The notes: generated by a model from the letters alone, not told the origin. A DNA stretch of 64,000 bases from an uncultured Candidatus Saccharibacteria bacterium (GCA_946482285.1 CAMLQK010000001.1:62001-126000); one strand, 5' to 3'. Counted from the stretch's first letter, positions 15,833 through 24,751 are shown. Translations and numbers: made by a program.

Positions 15833-16702
15833 TTATATTTTCTGGCAATGTGTACAAATATGAGTGCCACGGCCTGCAACACGCGTCTTAGTTATAATAG
15901 TTCCACAGCGTGGGCATGGCTTACCTTCACGCCTGAACACCTTGGCAAAGCTCATATAGCTACCCTTTTTACCTTCGGCATTCACGTAGTTGCGATCGGT
16001 CGAGCCGCCTTTTTCTATGGATAGCCGTAGTATAGCCCGCATTTCTGTATACAGTTTTTTGAGTTTATCCTGCGGGATATCTTGTACCAACATAGATGGA
16101 TGGATCTTGGCAGCCCACAGGCCTTCGTCGGCATAGATGTTACCAATGCCTGCAATAACAGTCTGATCGAGCAGTACAGCCTTGATACCACTCTTCTTAC
16201 GACGCATTAGCCGCTGGATAAAATCTGTATCCGTGAAGTCATCGGCCAAGGGTTCGGGTCCGACTTTGACAAAAAATTCGAGGTTCATGACCTCAATGGT
16301 GGGCATCAAGCGCACCCAGCCAAATTTACGCTGGTCATTGAAGAACAATTGGCTTCCATCGGTAAAATCAAAGTAAACGTGACTTGTTTTATCGGGAAGG
16401 TCATGCACCAGACTGTCATTAGGATGCCCCGCCCCAAAGCGTTCATGCTCACCCCGGTACACGAGCTGGCCAGTCATTTTAAGATGGACTACCAGTGAAT
16501 ATTCTGTGTTGAGTTCAATGAGCAAGACTTTTGCACGACGTTTAACTTGCCGTATGGTGGCCCCAATTAAAAATTGCTCAACATCTGGTTGGGCATTGGG
16601 AAAGCTCTTTGGCCAATCATGATGGACCGCTTTAACCGTTTTACCCGGCAAAAAAGCGCTCAAGCCAATACGGACGGTTTCAACCTCTGGTAACTCTGGC
16701 AT
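15833..16702 (-). CDS. mutM: Formamidopyrimidine-DNA glycosylase
   Basis: Removes oxidised purines (8-oxoguanine, FaPy) and cuts the abasic site. The N terminus MPELPEVETVR carries the catalytic Pro2 and Glu3. Central blocks include GAGHPNDSLV, LFFNDQRKFG and GIGNIYADEGLWAAKIHP. The C-terminal zinc finger is complete: CPRC, 16 residues, CTHC. The 289 aa are slightly above the usual ~270. TATAAT (16711-16716) ends 8 nt before the ATG. Confidence 0.97.
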   Translation of the reverse strand: MPELPEVETVRIGLSAFLPGKTVKAVHHDWPKSFPNAQPDVEQFLIGATIRQVKRRAKVLLIELNTEYSLVVHLKMTGQLVYRGEHERFGAGHPNDSLVHDLPDKTSHVYFDFTDGSQLFFNDQRKFGWVRLMPTIEVMNLEFFVKVGPEPLADDFTDTDFIQRLMRRKKSGIKAVLLDQTVIAGIGNIYADEGLWAAKIHPSMLVQDIPQDKLKKLYTEMRAILRLSIEKGGSTDRNYVNAEGKKGSYMSFAKVFRREGKPCPRCGTIITKTRVAGRGTHICTHCQKI

Positions 16703-16710
16703 ACTATTCC

Positions 16711-16716
16711 ATTATA
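16711..16716 (-). promoter_or_regulatory. mutM -10 box (divergent promoter region)
   Basis: TATAAT on the minus strand, 8 nt before the mutM ATG; no clear -35. The divergent gene's -10 lies only 21 bp away. Confidence 0.5.
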
Positions 16717-16737
16717 CGCTTTTTATTGTGTTGCTTG

Positions 16738-16743
16738 TATACT
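16738..16743 (+). promoter_or_regulatory. -10 box of the DciA-like gene
   Basis: TATACT preceded by TTG, 7 nt before the ATG at 16751; leaderless arrangement. Confidence 0.5.
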
Positions 16744-16750
16744 GAGGGTC

Positions 16751-16987
16751 ATGGAAAGTATCGGTAACTTACTGGGGCGGTTCACACCTAAAGAACCTGA
16801 CGAAATCCAGCTAGCGAAAACATATATTCAGAGCGAGTTCGATGCACAGGCTAGCGTTGCCATTAAGGACAATACGTTGGTGATAACAGTGGCCAGTGCA
16901 CCGCTGGCAAACATGCTACGGCTGCGCGCGTCTAGCCTAAAGAAAGCCTGCAAGACTTCTAGACGGCTGGTTTTTAGGATTGGCTAA
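16751..16987 (+). CDS. Short DUF721/DciA-like protein, 78 aa
   Basis: The pattern of an N-terminal helix, then DNTLVITVASAPLANMLRLR and a last helix followed by VFRIG, resembles the C-terminal core of DUF721/DciA, the bacterial helicase-loading family. The protein is smaller than typical members and the match rests on pattern only, so an orphan protein is the alternative. It is transcribed divergently from mutM and overlaps the end of the HAD gene on the other strand by 14 bp. Confidence 0.5.
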   Translation: MESIGNLLGRFTPKEPDEIQLAKTYIQSEFDAQASVAIKDNTLVITVASAPLANMLRLRASSLKKACKTSRRLVFRIG

Positions 16988-17555
16988 GCAGTTTTTCGAG
17001 TTCAGGCCTGAGCTGGTCGTAATGACGGTATTGAATAGCATACATGCCCACATACTCTGCGCCGCGGCAAAACTCCTTGCGATCGTCTACCATTACACAC
17101 TCCTGGGGCAATACCCCTAGCTTTTCTGCAATCAAGCGGTAAAAAGCGGCTTCTGGCTTATATAATCCAGAATCACCGGACAACAGTGTCGCATCAAAAT
17201 GGTCGCTTAGCTCCTGAGGGGTAAAATATGTCTTGAGTCCGTCGGCGGGCGCATTGCTGAGCAGGCCAATTTTATAACCGTGGGCTCTAAGCTCACGGAT
17301 GTACGCCATAAGGTCCGGATCGTTAACGGGTGACCCCGCAAGCGCTGTAAGCCAAGTTTGCAGCGAAACCCCCAAACGCTTGGCGAGTTGCTCGTTGGCA
17401 TCAGCGATATATCCATAGTTAGCAGCACTGGTAACATCCGATATAAACGGCTCGTCCTTTACCACATTACCGCCCAAACGGCGGTATGTCGGCCTAACAC
17501 CGGTGCCTGCCGGACGTATGACGTCAAAATAATCAAAGATAATTGCGCGGATCAC
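16974..17555 (-). CDS. HAD-superfamily hydrolase (YihX/haloacid dehalogenase-like)
   Basis: The four HAD motifs are visible: I, IFDYFDVIR with nucleophile Asp8; II, GLLSNAP; III, the Lys of LYKPEAAFY; IV, VMVDDRKE. The +2 residue of motif I is Phe, not the acid/base Asp of classical phosphatases. This resembles the DLGNV/DxYGT types such as YihX and haloacid dehalogenase. It lies 4 nt after a membrane-anchored orphan gene. A homologue with the same motif change (DCFNV) follows polA at 19641-20216. Confidence 0.85.
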   Translation of the reverse strand: MIRAIIFDYFDVIRPAGTGVRPTYRRLGGNVVKDEPFISDVTSAANYGYIADANEQLAKRLGVSLQTWLTALAGSPVNDPDLMAYIRELRAHGYKIGLLSNAPADGLKTYFTPQELSDHFDATLLSGDSGLYKPEAAFYRLIAEKLGVLPQECVMVDDRKEFCRGAEYVGMYAIQYRHYDQLRPELEKLLSQS

Positions 17556-17559
17556 GCTT

Positions 17560-18114
17560 TTATCGTAGCGTAAAACCTTCTTTTCCGTAATCAGGAATTT
17601 GTTTTTGGAAGAGAACGATCACCTGGGTTGCTTTGCCCTTGAAATTACCACCCTTACCACATGAGGTAGACCAGAAGTGCTGTTTCACGTTGCCGCCATC
17701 TATAATGTCGAAGCTGTAGCGTTCGCCATTGGGGCAATAACCGCGTTCGTCTTTGAGACTTGGGTCATCGTTCCCACGAGTGTAACCAGCGATATCGAGT
17801 GCACGCAGAAACTCGCTGTAAGCAGCTAGGTTGTTTTGGTACGTCTTTTGGTTGGCAATAGTTTCGTTGTAGCCTTCTAGCTTTTCAATGCGGGTCTGGT
17901 CTTGGCCAACGGTAATGCGCAAAGCTTTGCGCTGTTGGTCGGCCGTAACGGGGCCAGCGACAGTGTATTGCATTTGGACGCTGGTGTTTGCGTAATCAAT
18001 AAGCGGCGTCGGCAAATCGGCTTTTTTATCGTCGCCGGTAAAACCTCGGATAATCAGGACTATCACGAAAATAATAAGGGCGATGCTAGCTAAGAAGGCG
18101 ATGAAATATTTCAT
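17560..18114 (-). CDS. Membrane-anchored protein with extracytoplasmic domain, 184 aa
   Basis: Family not recognised. A single N-terminal helix (residues 3-23, YFIAFLASIALIIFVIVLII) anchors a ~155-residue outer domain. The domain has two Cys that could form a disulfide (ERGYCPNGERYSFDI and STSCGKGGNFKGKA) and a gel-forming-like GKGGNFKG loop. It probably lies in an operon with the HAD gene downstream. Confidence 0.65.
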   Translation of the reverse strand: MKYFIAFLASIALIIFVIVLIIRGFTGDDKKADLPTPLIDYANTSVQMQYTVAGPVTADQQRKALRITVGQDQTRIEKLEGYNETIANQKTYQNNLAAYSEFLRALDIAGYTRGNDDPSLKDERGYCPNGERYSFDIIDGGNVKQHFWSTSCGKGGNFKGKATQVIVLFQKQIPDYGKEGFTLR

Positions 18115-18180
18115 ATAAATACTCGTTTTATACCGTAATCATACCATATTGCGCTTATATTTTCAATGATCGGTTGCTCG

Positions 18181-19242
18181 CTACAACGTTTCGTAATTTA
18201 CGATTTGTGTGCGTGGCTGGTTGGACTCCAAGTAATGGTCGTAGCTGCGAATTTCGTCAATATGCGCAACTATAAGGCAAATACCAACCGCGAGTGCAAT
18301 CATCCAAACCGCACCACCGGCTACTCCGAGGCGTGCAGCGCTCTTACCGACCGGCTTGCTGATGCCGAACCGGAATGCCGGATAGGTCAGGATAAGCGCA
18401 GGAATAACAAAGAATAGATAACCACAAAAGACAGCGATATTGACGGTCCATAATGAAATGGTGCGGAATGACTCAGGCAGCAAAACCGAACCGGTACCCA
18501 ATGACCACATGAGCACAAAAGCTGCTACGGTGCCGAACGCTACGGACAGTGCTAGGAGCACGCCCGCTGCCAATGAAGCAAGTTTGCACAACTTTACTAT
18601 GAATGAACCCGCGCTAGCCATGGCTGGCTTGCTGTCCTGAACAACTTTTTCCCAACGCTCTGGCTGGCTGACGTCCGCATATTTTTGACGGGCACGGTCC
18701 AGGACTGCTTTAGCATTAAATTGTTCACCACGTAGCTGAGCTTTTTCCTCTGGTGTTTTAGCTTCTGGGACAATCAGCATCATAATAATGTACAGCAAGA
18801 TCATGAAGCCGCTGGTGGCAAAGGTCAAAAGGATAAAAATAAGCCGAACAATCACAACGTCCATATTGAAATATGCCGCCAAACCAGAACAAACGCCACC
18901 AATCATAGAGCCTTCGCGCAATGTAAACAAACGCTTTGTCGGTTGGACGCTAGTGCTGGTGCCATTGTCGGGGTCGTCAGCAGGCGCAGCCTCGACAGGC
19001 CCCATTGCATCAATAATTTGCTGCACCTCTTTGCTGGTAACAACCGTTTTTTTGTGTTCATGTAACAGCTGGTCGCATTTTTCGGCGATAGCTTGTTCGA
19101 AATCTTGCATCACTTCGTCTTTATCGGGGTCGTCAGCGAGTAAATTACGCGCCTGCATAAGATAGTCGTTAAGCAGGTCGTACCCTTTTTCTTCTAACTG
19201 GTAGGCGTTGCCCCGCAAATTGATACTTATAACTTTTTCCAT
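18181..19242 (-). CDS. PspC-domain membrane protein
   Basis: Predicted envelope-stress membrane protein. The N-terminal ~95 residues are a soluble acidic helical part (EKVISINLRGNAYQLEEKGY ...). A PspC domain follows at about 104-165 (LFTLREGSMIGGVCSGLAAY, then DVVIVRLIFILLTF, LLYIIMMLIVPE), then four more hydrophobic segments up to ~330. The gene begins 1 nt after the padR stop, with AGGAGAA before the ATG, so it is very likely controlled with PadR. This PadR-PspC pairing is common in bacteria. Confidence 0.88.
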   Translation of the reverse strand: MEKVISINLRGNAYQLEEKGYDLLNDYLMQARNLLADDPDKDEVMQDFEQAIAEKCDQLLHEHKKTVVTSKEVQQIIDAMGPVEAAPADDPDNGTSTSVQPTKRLFTLREGSMIGGVCSGLAAYFNMDVVIVRLIFILLTFATSGFMILLYIIMMLIVPEAKTPEEKAQLRGEQFNAKAVLDRARQKYADVSQPERWEKVVQDSKPAMASAGSFIVKLCKLASLAAGVLLALSVAFGTVAAFVLMWSLGTGSVLLPESFRTISLWTVNIAVFCGYLFFVIPALILTYPAFRFGISKPVGKSAARLGVAGGAVWMIALAVGICLIVAHIDEIRSYDHYLESNQPRTQIVNYETL

Positions 19243-19243
19243 A

Positions 19244-19570
19244 CTATTCTCCTAAGGATTTCAGTGTCTGATTGATTTTCTTCCAATACATTGCAAGCTC
19301 CTGGCGATGAGTTTCACCTGCGGAGGTCAGGCTATAGTACTTACGTGGCGGCCCAGATTCTGACTCCACCCATTCATAATCGACAAGTTTATCGCGGCGC
19401 AGGCGGCTAAGCAGCGGATACAGTGTGCCCTCGCCTACTGCAAAATCAGTCTTTTGCAAACGTGCCAGAATATCTGCCGCATATACCCTGTTGTGGGCGA
19501 TAATGGTAATTACCGCGTACTCCAGCAAACCTTTACGGAGCTGCGAAAATTTATCAGAAGTATTATTCAT
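19244..19570 (-). CDS. PadR-family transcriptional repressor
   Basis: A 108-aa winged-helix regulator. The PadR signature is clear: LLEYAVITIIAHNRVYAADILARL, GEGTLYPLLSRLRRDKLVDYEW and GPPRKYYSLTSAGE. It is followed 1 nt later by the PspC gene. Its promoter overlaps a perfect inverted repeat (19575-19594), so it probably represses its own operon; the inducing signal is unknown. Confidence 0.93.
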   Translation of the reverse strand: MNNTSDKFSQLRKGLLEYAVITIIAHNRVYAADILARLQKTDFAVGEGTLYPLLSRLRRDKLVDYEWVESESGPPRKYYSLTSAGETHRQELAMYWKKINQTLKSLGE

Positions 19571-19574
19571 AAGC

Positions 19575-19617
19575 TACCTTTCTATAAAAAGGTACTATAT
19601 TTGCAGAACGCTGTCAA
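19575..19617 (-). promoter_or_regulatory. padR-pspC promoter and likely PadR operator
   Basis: On the minus strand: -35 TTGACA (19612-19617), 17-bp spacer, -10 TACCTT (19589-19594). The inverted repeat TACCTTT (19575-19581), 6 nt, AAAGGTA (19588-19594) covers the -10 box and the start region. Binding by PadR there would block transcription. Confidence 0.7.
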
Positions 19618-19640
19618 CCTTGCGGTGGTGGGCAGCTTAC

Positions 19641-20216
19641 TTACATGACTACCAGAGCGTCGGATAACTCGTGGCGAAGCTGAGTGTATGATTTGTATTC
19701 AACTGCCCTGAGGCCCGCCTGGCAGGCACCAATATAATTACTGAGCGAGTCATCAACCATAACTGCCTCTTCGGGAGCAACCTGTAGCTGGCGGCAGACC
19801 TCCAGATACACTTCCACATCCGGCTTGCACCTATGCATATCAGCAGAAATTAAGCAGATATCAAACAGCTCCTGTAAATCCGGAGTAATGTATTGCCATA
19901 TATCGTGCCCTGCATTGCTCAGCAAACCAATTTTGTAGTTTGGCTTAAGATCTTCTCGGATGTACTGGATAAGTTCATAGTTGCGGTGGCGCTCGGCATC
20001 TACGACTGCGTGGCAATCTTCAAGGCTCAAACCCATTAGCGCTGCTATTTGCGGCCAATATTGCTCGGAGGTGATGTCACCGTGGTCCGCTCGGGCGCAC
20101 AGCTGCTGAAATTGCAGCTGCTTCGCGGGGTCATTGCCGGTGTACTGCGCAAAGAGCTGGGGCAGCTTACAGCTAACCAGCACATTAAAACAGTCAAAAA
20201 TGACAGCACGAACCAT
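19641..20216 (-). CDS. HAD-superfamily hydrolase, second copy
   Basis: 191 aa. HAD motifs: I, VIFDCFNVLV with Asp8; II, GLLSNAGHD; III, Lys of RCKPDVEVY; IV, VMVDDSLSNYIGA. As in the gene at 16974-17555, the +2 position of motif I is Phe and the +3 residue is Asn, which fits YihX-type sugar phosphatases better than DxD phosphatases. It starts 3 nt after the polA stop, so it is cotranscribed with polA. A house-cleaning phosphatase is plausible; the substrate is unknown. Confidence 0.85.
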   Translation of the reverse strand: MVRAVIFDCFNVLVSCKLPQLFAQYTGNDPAKQLQFQQLCARADHGDITSEQYWPQIAALMGLSLEDCHAVVDAERHRNYELIQYIREDLKPNYKIGLLSNAGHDIWQYITPDLQELFDICLISADMHRCKPDVEVYLEVCRQLQVAPEEAVMVDDSLSNYIGACQAGLRAVEYKSYTQLRHELSDALVVM

Positions 20217-20219
20217 CTG

Positions 20220-22814
20220 CTATAGATCACCCCAGGTTTTACCGACGCTAACATCAACTGCCAGCTTAACAGGTAGTTCGTAAATAGTTTCCATGGTTTC
20301 TTTAAGCAGCTGTTTGACTTTTTCAGCGTTAGGCTCGGGGCATTCAACCAGTATTGAGTCGTGCACCTGCAGTATCTGCAAGCCAAGATTGCCAGCAGAT
20401 AACTTTTCCTCTACGGCGAGCATGGCCATTTTCATGAGGTCAGCCTCGGTCCCCTGTACCGGCATGTTGATTGCGGCACGTTTTGCGGCTTCGCGGACAA
20501 TAAAGTTGCTCGACTTGAGATCGGGCGTCGGACGCCTGCGGCCGCAAAGCGTAGAGACATATCCGTCGCGCAGCCCTTGTTCTACCACACTATCCATGTA
20601 CCGTTTGACGGGAGCGCGCAATTCAAAATACCGTGTAATGAAGTCTTTGGCTTGGACTATAGTCATGCCAGTGGCAACGCTCAGGCCGTGTGGGCTCATG
20701 CCATATAAAACACCAAAATTGACTGTTTTGGCATGTCGGCGCATGTCTTTGGTGACTGCTTCTATGGGTACGCCGTACACTTCACTGGCAGTTGCCAAAT
20801 GAATATCCACGCCCTTGTTAAAGTCATCGATAAGTTTTTGATCTTGGGCCATAACTGCAACCAAACGCAGCTCGAATTGCGAGTAATCCGCACTAACGAA
20901 CACATTACCGGGCGCTGGCACAAATGCGGTGCGAATCGCCTGGCCCATTGCTGTACGCGTTGGGATATTCTGTAAGTTTGGGTCGTGTGAACTGAGCCGT
21001 CCAGTAGCAGCAACGTCCAGCGCGTAGGTAGTATGCAGTTTACTGTTAATGTCAACTAGCTTCGGCAGCGCATCTATATATGTGCTCTTGAGCTTGGTGA
21101 GCTCACGGTATTTCGTAATTTGGTCAATGATTGGGTGCAGATCACGCAGCTTGTCTAGCTCCTTGGCACCAGTTGAGTAACCTGTTTTCCCTTTTTTGAT
21201 ACCCTGGGTTGGTAACTGCAATTTATCGAATAGGACTGCGCCCAGCTGGCTTGGCGACGCGATGTTGAATGTTTGGCCAGCGTGGCCATAAATCGTTTTT
21301 TCGATGGCTGTAATCTCTTGAGCAAAGTCCCGGCCCATAGCTTGCAGATATTCTGTGTTCAATAAAACGCCACGGTGTTCCATTTTGGCCAACAAATAGA
21401 TAGCCGGAAATTCAATAGTTTCAGCAAGCCCCTGAACTGTAGGGAGGCTGGCAAACTGCGTCCTTTGTTCGTTGTAGGCCTGCCAAATGCCAGCAATGAC
21501 CTCCCCGGCACTAGCAGGATCAATAGGATGTTGAATAATATCAGCAAGTTCACGTGAACGTATGAGGGAATTGAGTAGAAAGGCACCGACACGAGTGTCA
21601 TGGCCGACCGTCCCCTCCCACGGGATATCCAAGGCCAACAGCTGGCGGAAGACGGTTTTGAGATCGTGACCCACGACTGGTCCATTGGCAATGGCGCTCA
21701 TAGCAACTGTGGTCAACTGCTCGGGTGAAACGGCCATCACCTCCTTGGTGTTAGTACTCACCCACAACTCTGTAGCCTCGGGGTTTAAGGCTATGACCCG
21801 CGGTGTGCCTGGCGTAAGCGATTGTAATGAAAAATCGATAGGTTTGGCCAACTCCAATTCTTGCGCAATAAGCCCAAGTGCGGCCTGCTGGCTTTCCTGG
21901 GCTGCTTTTTCTTCTTGCGTCGTTGGTTGGGGTGCTTGCAAAACGACATCGCGTTCTACCTGACGAAGGAGATTGCTGAATTCCAGCTTGCGCAACATAC
22001 CTACGAATTCCGGGGTAACAGTGGCATCCAGGCGGGCCTGCTCTAGATCAATATTGATAGGTGCGTCTACCATAAGCGTAACTAATTTTTGACTCAGATA
22101 CGCCATATCTTTGCCTTTTTCGAGTTTGGCTTTGACTGCTGGCTTTAGCTCATCAAGATGTTCATAAACACCCTCTAGTGTTTCGTACTGCTGAATGAGT
22201 TGCAAGGCGGTCTTTTCACCAATACCCGCGACACCTGGAATGTTATCGGAAGCATCCCCTTTAAGTGCCTTAACATCCGCCCACTGGTGCGGCCCAACTC
22301 CATATTTCTCCTCGAAGTAAGCAACATTAAAGAGCTCTATATTGCTAAGGCCCTTCTTGAGGGTATAGATATGGGTGTGGCTATTGATAAGTTGCAGTAC
22401 GTCAAGATCTGACGTTATAAGGTAACTTTCAATACCTCGTTCGCCTGCCTGCTTGGCAAAAGCACCCATGATATCGTCGGCCTCGTAATCGTCAATTTCA
22501 TACAACGGCCACTCCAAAGCGTCCAGCAAGTTATGCAGCAATGGAATTTGCTCGTAAAAGTCGGGTGGAGCTGGCTTACGGTTTGCTTTGTAGGCTGGAT
22601 AGAGTTCCCTGCGCAACCGGATATTAGTCTTGGACTTATCCCAGGCAACACAAACATAGTCGGGCTTCAGCCGCTTGATAACTTCCAGGGCCATCATAGC
22701 AAAGCCATACACGCCGCCCGTAGGTGTCCCTTCTTTGGTACTTAGGTTCGGCATGGCATAGTAGCCGCGGTAAAACACGGACTTGCCGTCGATAATAACT
22801 AGTCGCTCACTCAT
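20220..22814 (-). CDS. polA: DNA polymerase I
   Basis: Repair polymerase that removes RNA primers. The 5' nuclease domain lies at residues 1 to about 290 (MSERLVIIDGKSVFYRGYYAM, DDYEADDIMGAFAKQ, GVAGIGEKTALQLI). A 3'-5' exonuclease-like middle follows, without an obvious DxE set and so probably inactive. The polymerase domain carries motif A DYSQFELRLVAVM, the O-helix RRHAKTVNFGVLYGMS and motif C VHDSILVE. I start at Met 22814, since the 24 residues upstream overlap the promoter and TATACT ends 6 nt before this ATG. The length is then 864 aa, normal for the family. Confidence 0.95.
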   Translation of the reverse strand: MSERLVIIDGKSVFYRGYYAMPNLSTKEGTPTGGVYGFAMMALEVIKRLKPDYVCVAWDKSKTNIRLRRELYPAYKANRKPAPPDFYEQIPLLHNLLDALEWPLYEIDDYEADDIMGAFAKQAGERGIESYLITSDLDVLQLINSHTHIYTLKKGLSNIELFNVAYFEEKYGVGPHQWADVKALKGDASDNIPGVAGIGEKTALQLIQQYETLEGVYEHLDELKPAVKAKLEKGKDMAYLSQKLVTLMVDAPINIDLEQARLDATVTPEFVGMLRKLEFSNLLRQVERDVVLQAPQPTTQEEKAAQESQQAALGLIAQELELAKPIDFSLQSLTPGTPRVIALNPEATELWVSTNTKEVMAVSPEQLTTVAMSAIANGPVVGHDLKTVFRQLLALDIPWEGTVGHDTRVGAFLLNSLIRSRELADIIQHPIDPASAGEVIAGIWQAYNEQRTQFASLPTVQGLAETIEFPAIYLLAKMEHRGVLLNTEYLQAMGRDFAQEITAIEKTIYGHAGQTFNIASPSQLGAVLFDKLQLPTQGIKKGKTGYSTGAKELDKLRDLHPIIDQITKYRELTKLKSTYIDALPKLVDINSKLHTTYALDVAATGRLSSHDPNLQNIPTRTAMGQAIRTAFVPAPGNVFVSADYSQFELRLVAVMAQDQKLIDDFNKGVDIHLATASEVYGVPIEAVTKDMRRHAKTVNFGVLYGMSPHGLSVATGMTIVQAKDFITRYFELRAPVKRYMDSVVEQGLRDGYVSTLCGRRRPTPDLKSSNFIVREAAKRAAINMPVQGTEADLMKMAMLAVEEKLSAGNLGLQILQVHDSILVECPEPNAEKVKQLLKETMETIYELPVKLAVDVSVGKTWGDL

Positions 22815-22820
22815 TGTATT

Positions 22821-22826
22821 AGTATA
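22821..22826 (-). promoter_or_regulatory. polA -10 box
   Basis: TATACT on the minus strand, 6 nt before the chosen polA ATG; this supports Met 22814 and a leaderless mRNA. Confidence 0.55.
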
Positions 22827-22927
22827 ACAGTCACGAGAATCTTTTTGCGGCCAAAAAAATGAGCAAATATACGTAAAAAAGTACATAAAAGTAAATAGTA
22901 CAACACTTCACATCTGTTATGCGGAAG

Positions 22928-22957
22928 TTGACTAATCAGACGAGGCAGTCTTACACT
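22928..22957 (+). promoter_or_regulatory. Promoter of the peptide/M50/ABC cassette
   Basis: -35 TTGACT (22928-22933), 18-bp spacer, -10 TACACT (22952-22957). The first gene follows with a ~27-nt leader and an AAAGGA SD site 7 nt before its ATG. Confidence 0.7.
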
Positions 22958-22990
22958 GCTGCCGCAGTCAAATAAACAAAGGATTTACAC

Positions 22991-23188
22991 ATGCACCACT
23001 CTATCATCACTCCTGACAGCCTTGTCGACTACAGTAGTAAAGAAGCCGGCCCGATTGTACTCGCGCTTGCCTTTGTATTAGCGCTTGGCGGCGTAACAGC
23101 TGCGGCGATTATTATCTGTGGCTGGGGACGAGTTAAGAGCGTTGGCGTCAACTGGTCACGCAGAAGCGTAGAAATACTGTGCCGCTAG
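22991..23188 (+). CDS. Small hydrophobic peptide, candidate precursor of the export cassette (65 aa)
   Basis: No family recognised. A polar N terminus (MHHSIITPDSLVDYSSKEAG) could be a leader. It is followed by a hydrophobic Gly/Ala-rich stretch (residues 21-42) and a polar, basic end with CGWG (43-46) and Trp55 and Cys64. It has its own promoter and a good SD site, and overlaps the M50 gene by 10 nt. The next gene has a PqqD-like segment, a domain type known to bind precursor peptides, so this is a bacteriocin/RiPP-like precursor candidate. A small membrane subunit of the same system is the alternative. Confidence 0.55.
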   Translation: MHHSIITPDSLVDYSSKEAGPIVLALAFVLALGGVTAAAIIICGWGRVKSVGVNWSRRSVEILCR

Positions 23189-24030
23189 CCAGTTATAGCC
23201 AGGCCTGCCCCTATATTCACTATAGCGACCGGATTACATTGCACCCGGATTTTACGATACGGGGCACTTCCCTGGCAGACAAACCGTTAGGAGCGCAGCA
23301 CGCAATCCATGCCAATGGGACAAAGGTGTTGCGAGCGCTTAGTGAAGGCCTTCGATACGACCAGCTCCAAGCTATAGCCAGCCGGTCACACCTAGATGGC
23401 AGCGATGTCTCACAGATAATGGGCTTTCTGAATACTGCCGGAGCAATCCAATACCGGCAGTCAGCCTATGGGCGTTTGGCGGCAATGTACCAGCAGCTAA
23501 TGGCCAGGTTTATTGGCGTGTCTTATGCTTTAAAAGTGCGGAGGCAGCCCCCATCACTACGCGGACTATTAGGCGCTACGCTCCATGCTAGTAGCCCTGT
23601 TATATTTATTAGCACCCTAGTAGCCGGCGCCGTCACTCTGGGAGGCCTCCATAATATTGTCGATACCACACTTGTACTGTCCTACGGGCAAATTCTGTTT
23701 ATAGCCAGCTTGCTAGCGCACGAATATGGGCACTGGGCTGAGCTGCGAAGGCATCACCAGCCCTTTGTGCTCACGAGCACACTGTTACGCTTGGGAATCG
23801 TACACAAAAAGCTAACACCGCCACAAGAAATAGCCGTGGCTATACGCGGCCCCATATATGGCTGCGCCATAGCATGTATTGGCATACTGGGCATGATTAT
23901 GTACGGTAAGCCAATACTGGCACTCTTAAGCTGCGTTGTATGCTGCGTCCACCTAGGCAGCCTTCTTCCCTGGTACGGTGATGGCAAAGCCATCTACAAA
24001 TCCTTAAAAGGCACTCTGCACTATGGGTAA
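23179..24030 (+). CDS. PqqD-like domain fused to an M50-type membrane metalloprotease
   Basis: 283 aa from a GTG start that overlaps the stop of the small peptide. Residues ~40-93 resemble the PqqD/RRE winged helix (ANGTKVLRALSEGLRYDQLQ ... DVSQIMGFLNTAGAIQYR). Then come hydrophobic segments and the metalloprotease motif LLAHEYGHW with H181, E182 and H185. A late SLLPWYGDGKAIY with Asp268 corresponds to the third zinc ligand of site-2 (M50) proteases. The predicted role is intramembrane cleavage of the cassette peptide. The domain naming for residues 40-93 is by pattern only. Confidence 0.72.
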   Translation: MPLASYSQACPYIHYSDRITLHPDFTIRGTSLADKPLGAQHAIHANGTKVLRALSEGLRYDQLQAIASRSHLDGSDVSQIMGFLNTAGAIQYRQSAYGRLAAMYQQLMARFIGVSYALKVRRQPPSLRGLLGATLHASSPVIFISTLVAGAVTLGGLHNIVDTTLVLSYGQILFIASLLAHEYGHWAELRRHHQPFVLTSTLLRLGIVHKKLTPPQEIAVAIRGPIYGCAIACIGILGMIMYGKPILALLSCVVCCVHLGSLLPWYGDGKAIYKSLKGTLHYG

Positions 24031-24751
24031 CACGACTATCTCGATCTCCGGCCTCATTGTGAATCGCGGACTACATTTTACACTGCGCCTTAAATCTCTT
24101 ACTGCGCATGCTGGGTCAATTACCTGTATTACAGGGCCGAACGGCAGTGGTAAATCTACCTTGATAGAGACAATTGTGGGTCTCCTGCAGCCTAATACCG
24201 GTACTGTTGCAGTTGCAGGCAGCCCCATTAGCGCCGCACTAAAAACTACAAAAGCGCTCATTGGTTATGTGCCAGATGACGAACATTGGTTTATCCAAGA
24301 GCTATGCGCCCAGGAATATTTTGAGCTTCTGATCGACGTTTACCACAAGGCGGGCATTAGGGTTGATATGAAGCGCGAGTGCAAAAAACTAGCAAAAGCC
24401 CTACACTTTACCAGCTTCACAGTCCCTATTAGCCAGCTGAGCCATGGCAATAAAAAGAAGGTACAGATTATCGCCGCCTTTATGCATCGCCCTCGGCTAA
24501 TTGTGATTGATGAGTTGCGTAATGGCTTAGACCCCTTAGCAATTGTCGCCGCAGAGGGCTTGCTAAAAGCCCGCGCCAGCGAAGGCGCATGTATTATCAC
24601 CACCAGCCACGACCTGTGGTGGGCAGACCGAATTGCCGATAGCGTATTACTGCTCATAAACGGCAAGTCGGTGGCACATATGTTTGTCGGTGATATCCAC
24701 AGGCGCTTTGGCTCTGTGGAAGGAATGTTTATGAAGCATGTACGGCCATGA
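24023..24751 (+). CDS. ABC transporter ATP-binding protein
   Basis: 242 aa. Walker A GPNGSGKST (residues 38-46), signature LSHGNKKKV, Walker B LIVIDELRNGLDP, and the H-loop TTSHD are all present. It begins 8 nt inside the end of the M50 gene and its stop overlaps the start of the permease gene, so the three are coupled. Likely drives export of the cassette product or provides self-protection. Confidence 0.93.
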   Translation: MGNTTISISGLIVNRGLHFTLRLKSLTAHAGSITCITGPNGSGKSTLIETIVGLLQPNTGTVAVAGSPISAALKTTKALIGYVPDDEHWFIQELCAQEYFELLIDVYHKAGIRVDMKRECKKLAKALHFTSFTVPISQLSHGNKKKVQIIAAFMHRPRLIVIDELRNGLDPLAIVAAEGLLKARASEGACIITTSHDLWWADRIADSVLLLINGKSVAHMFVGDIHRRFGSVEGMFMKHVRP

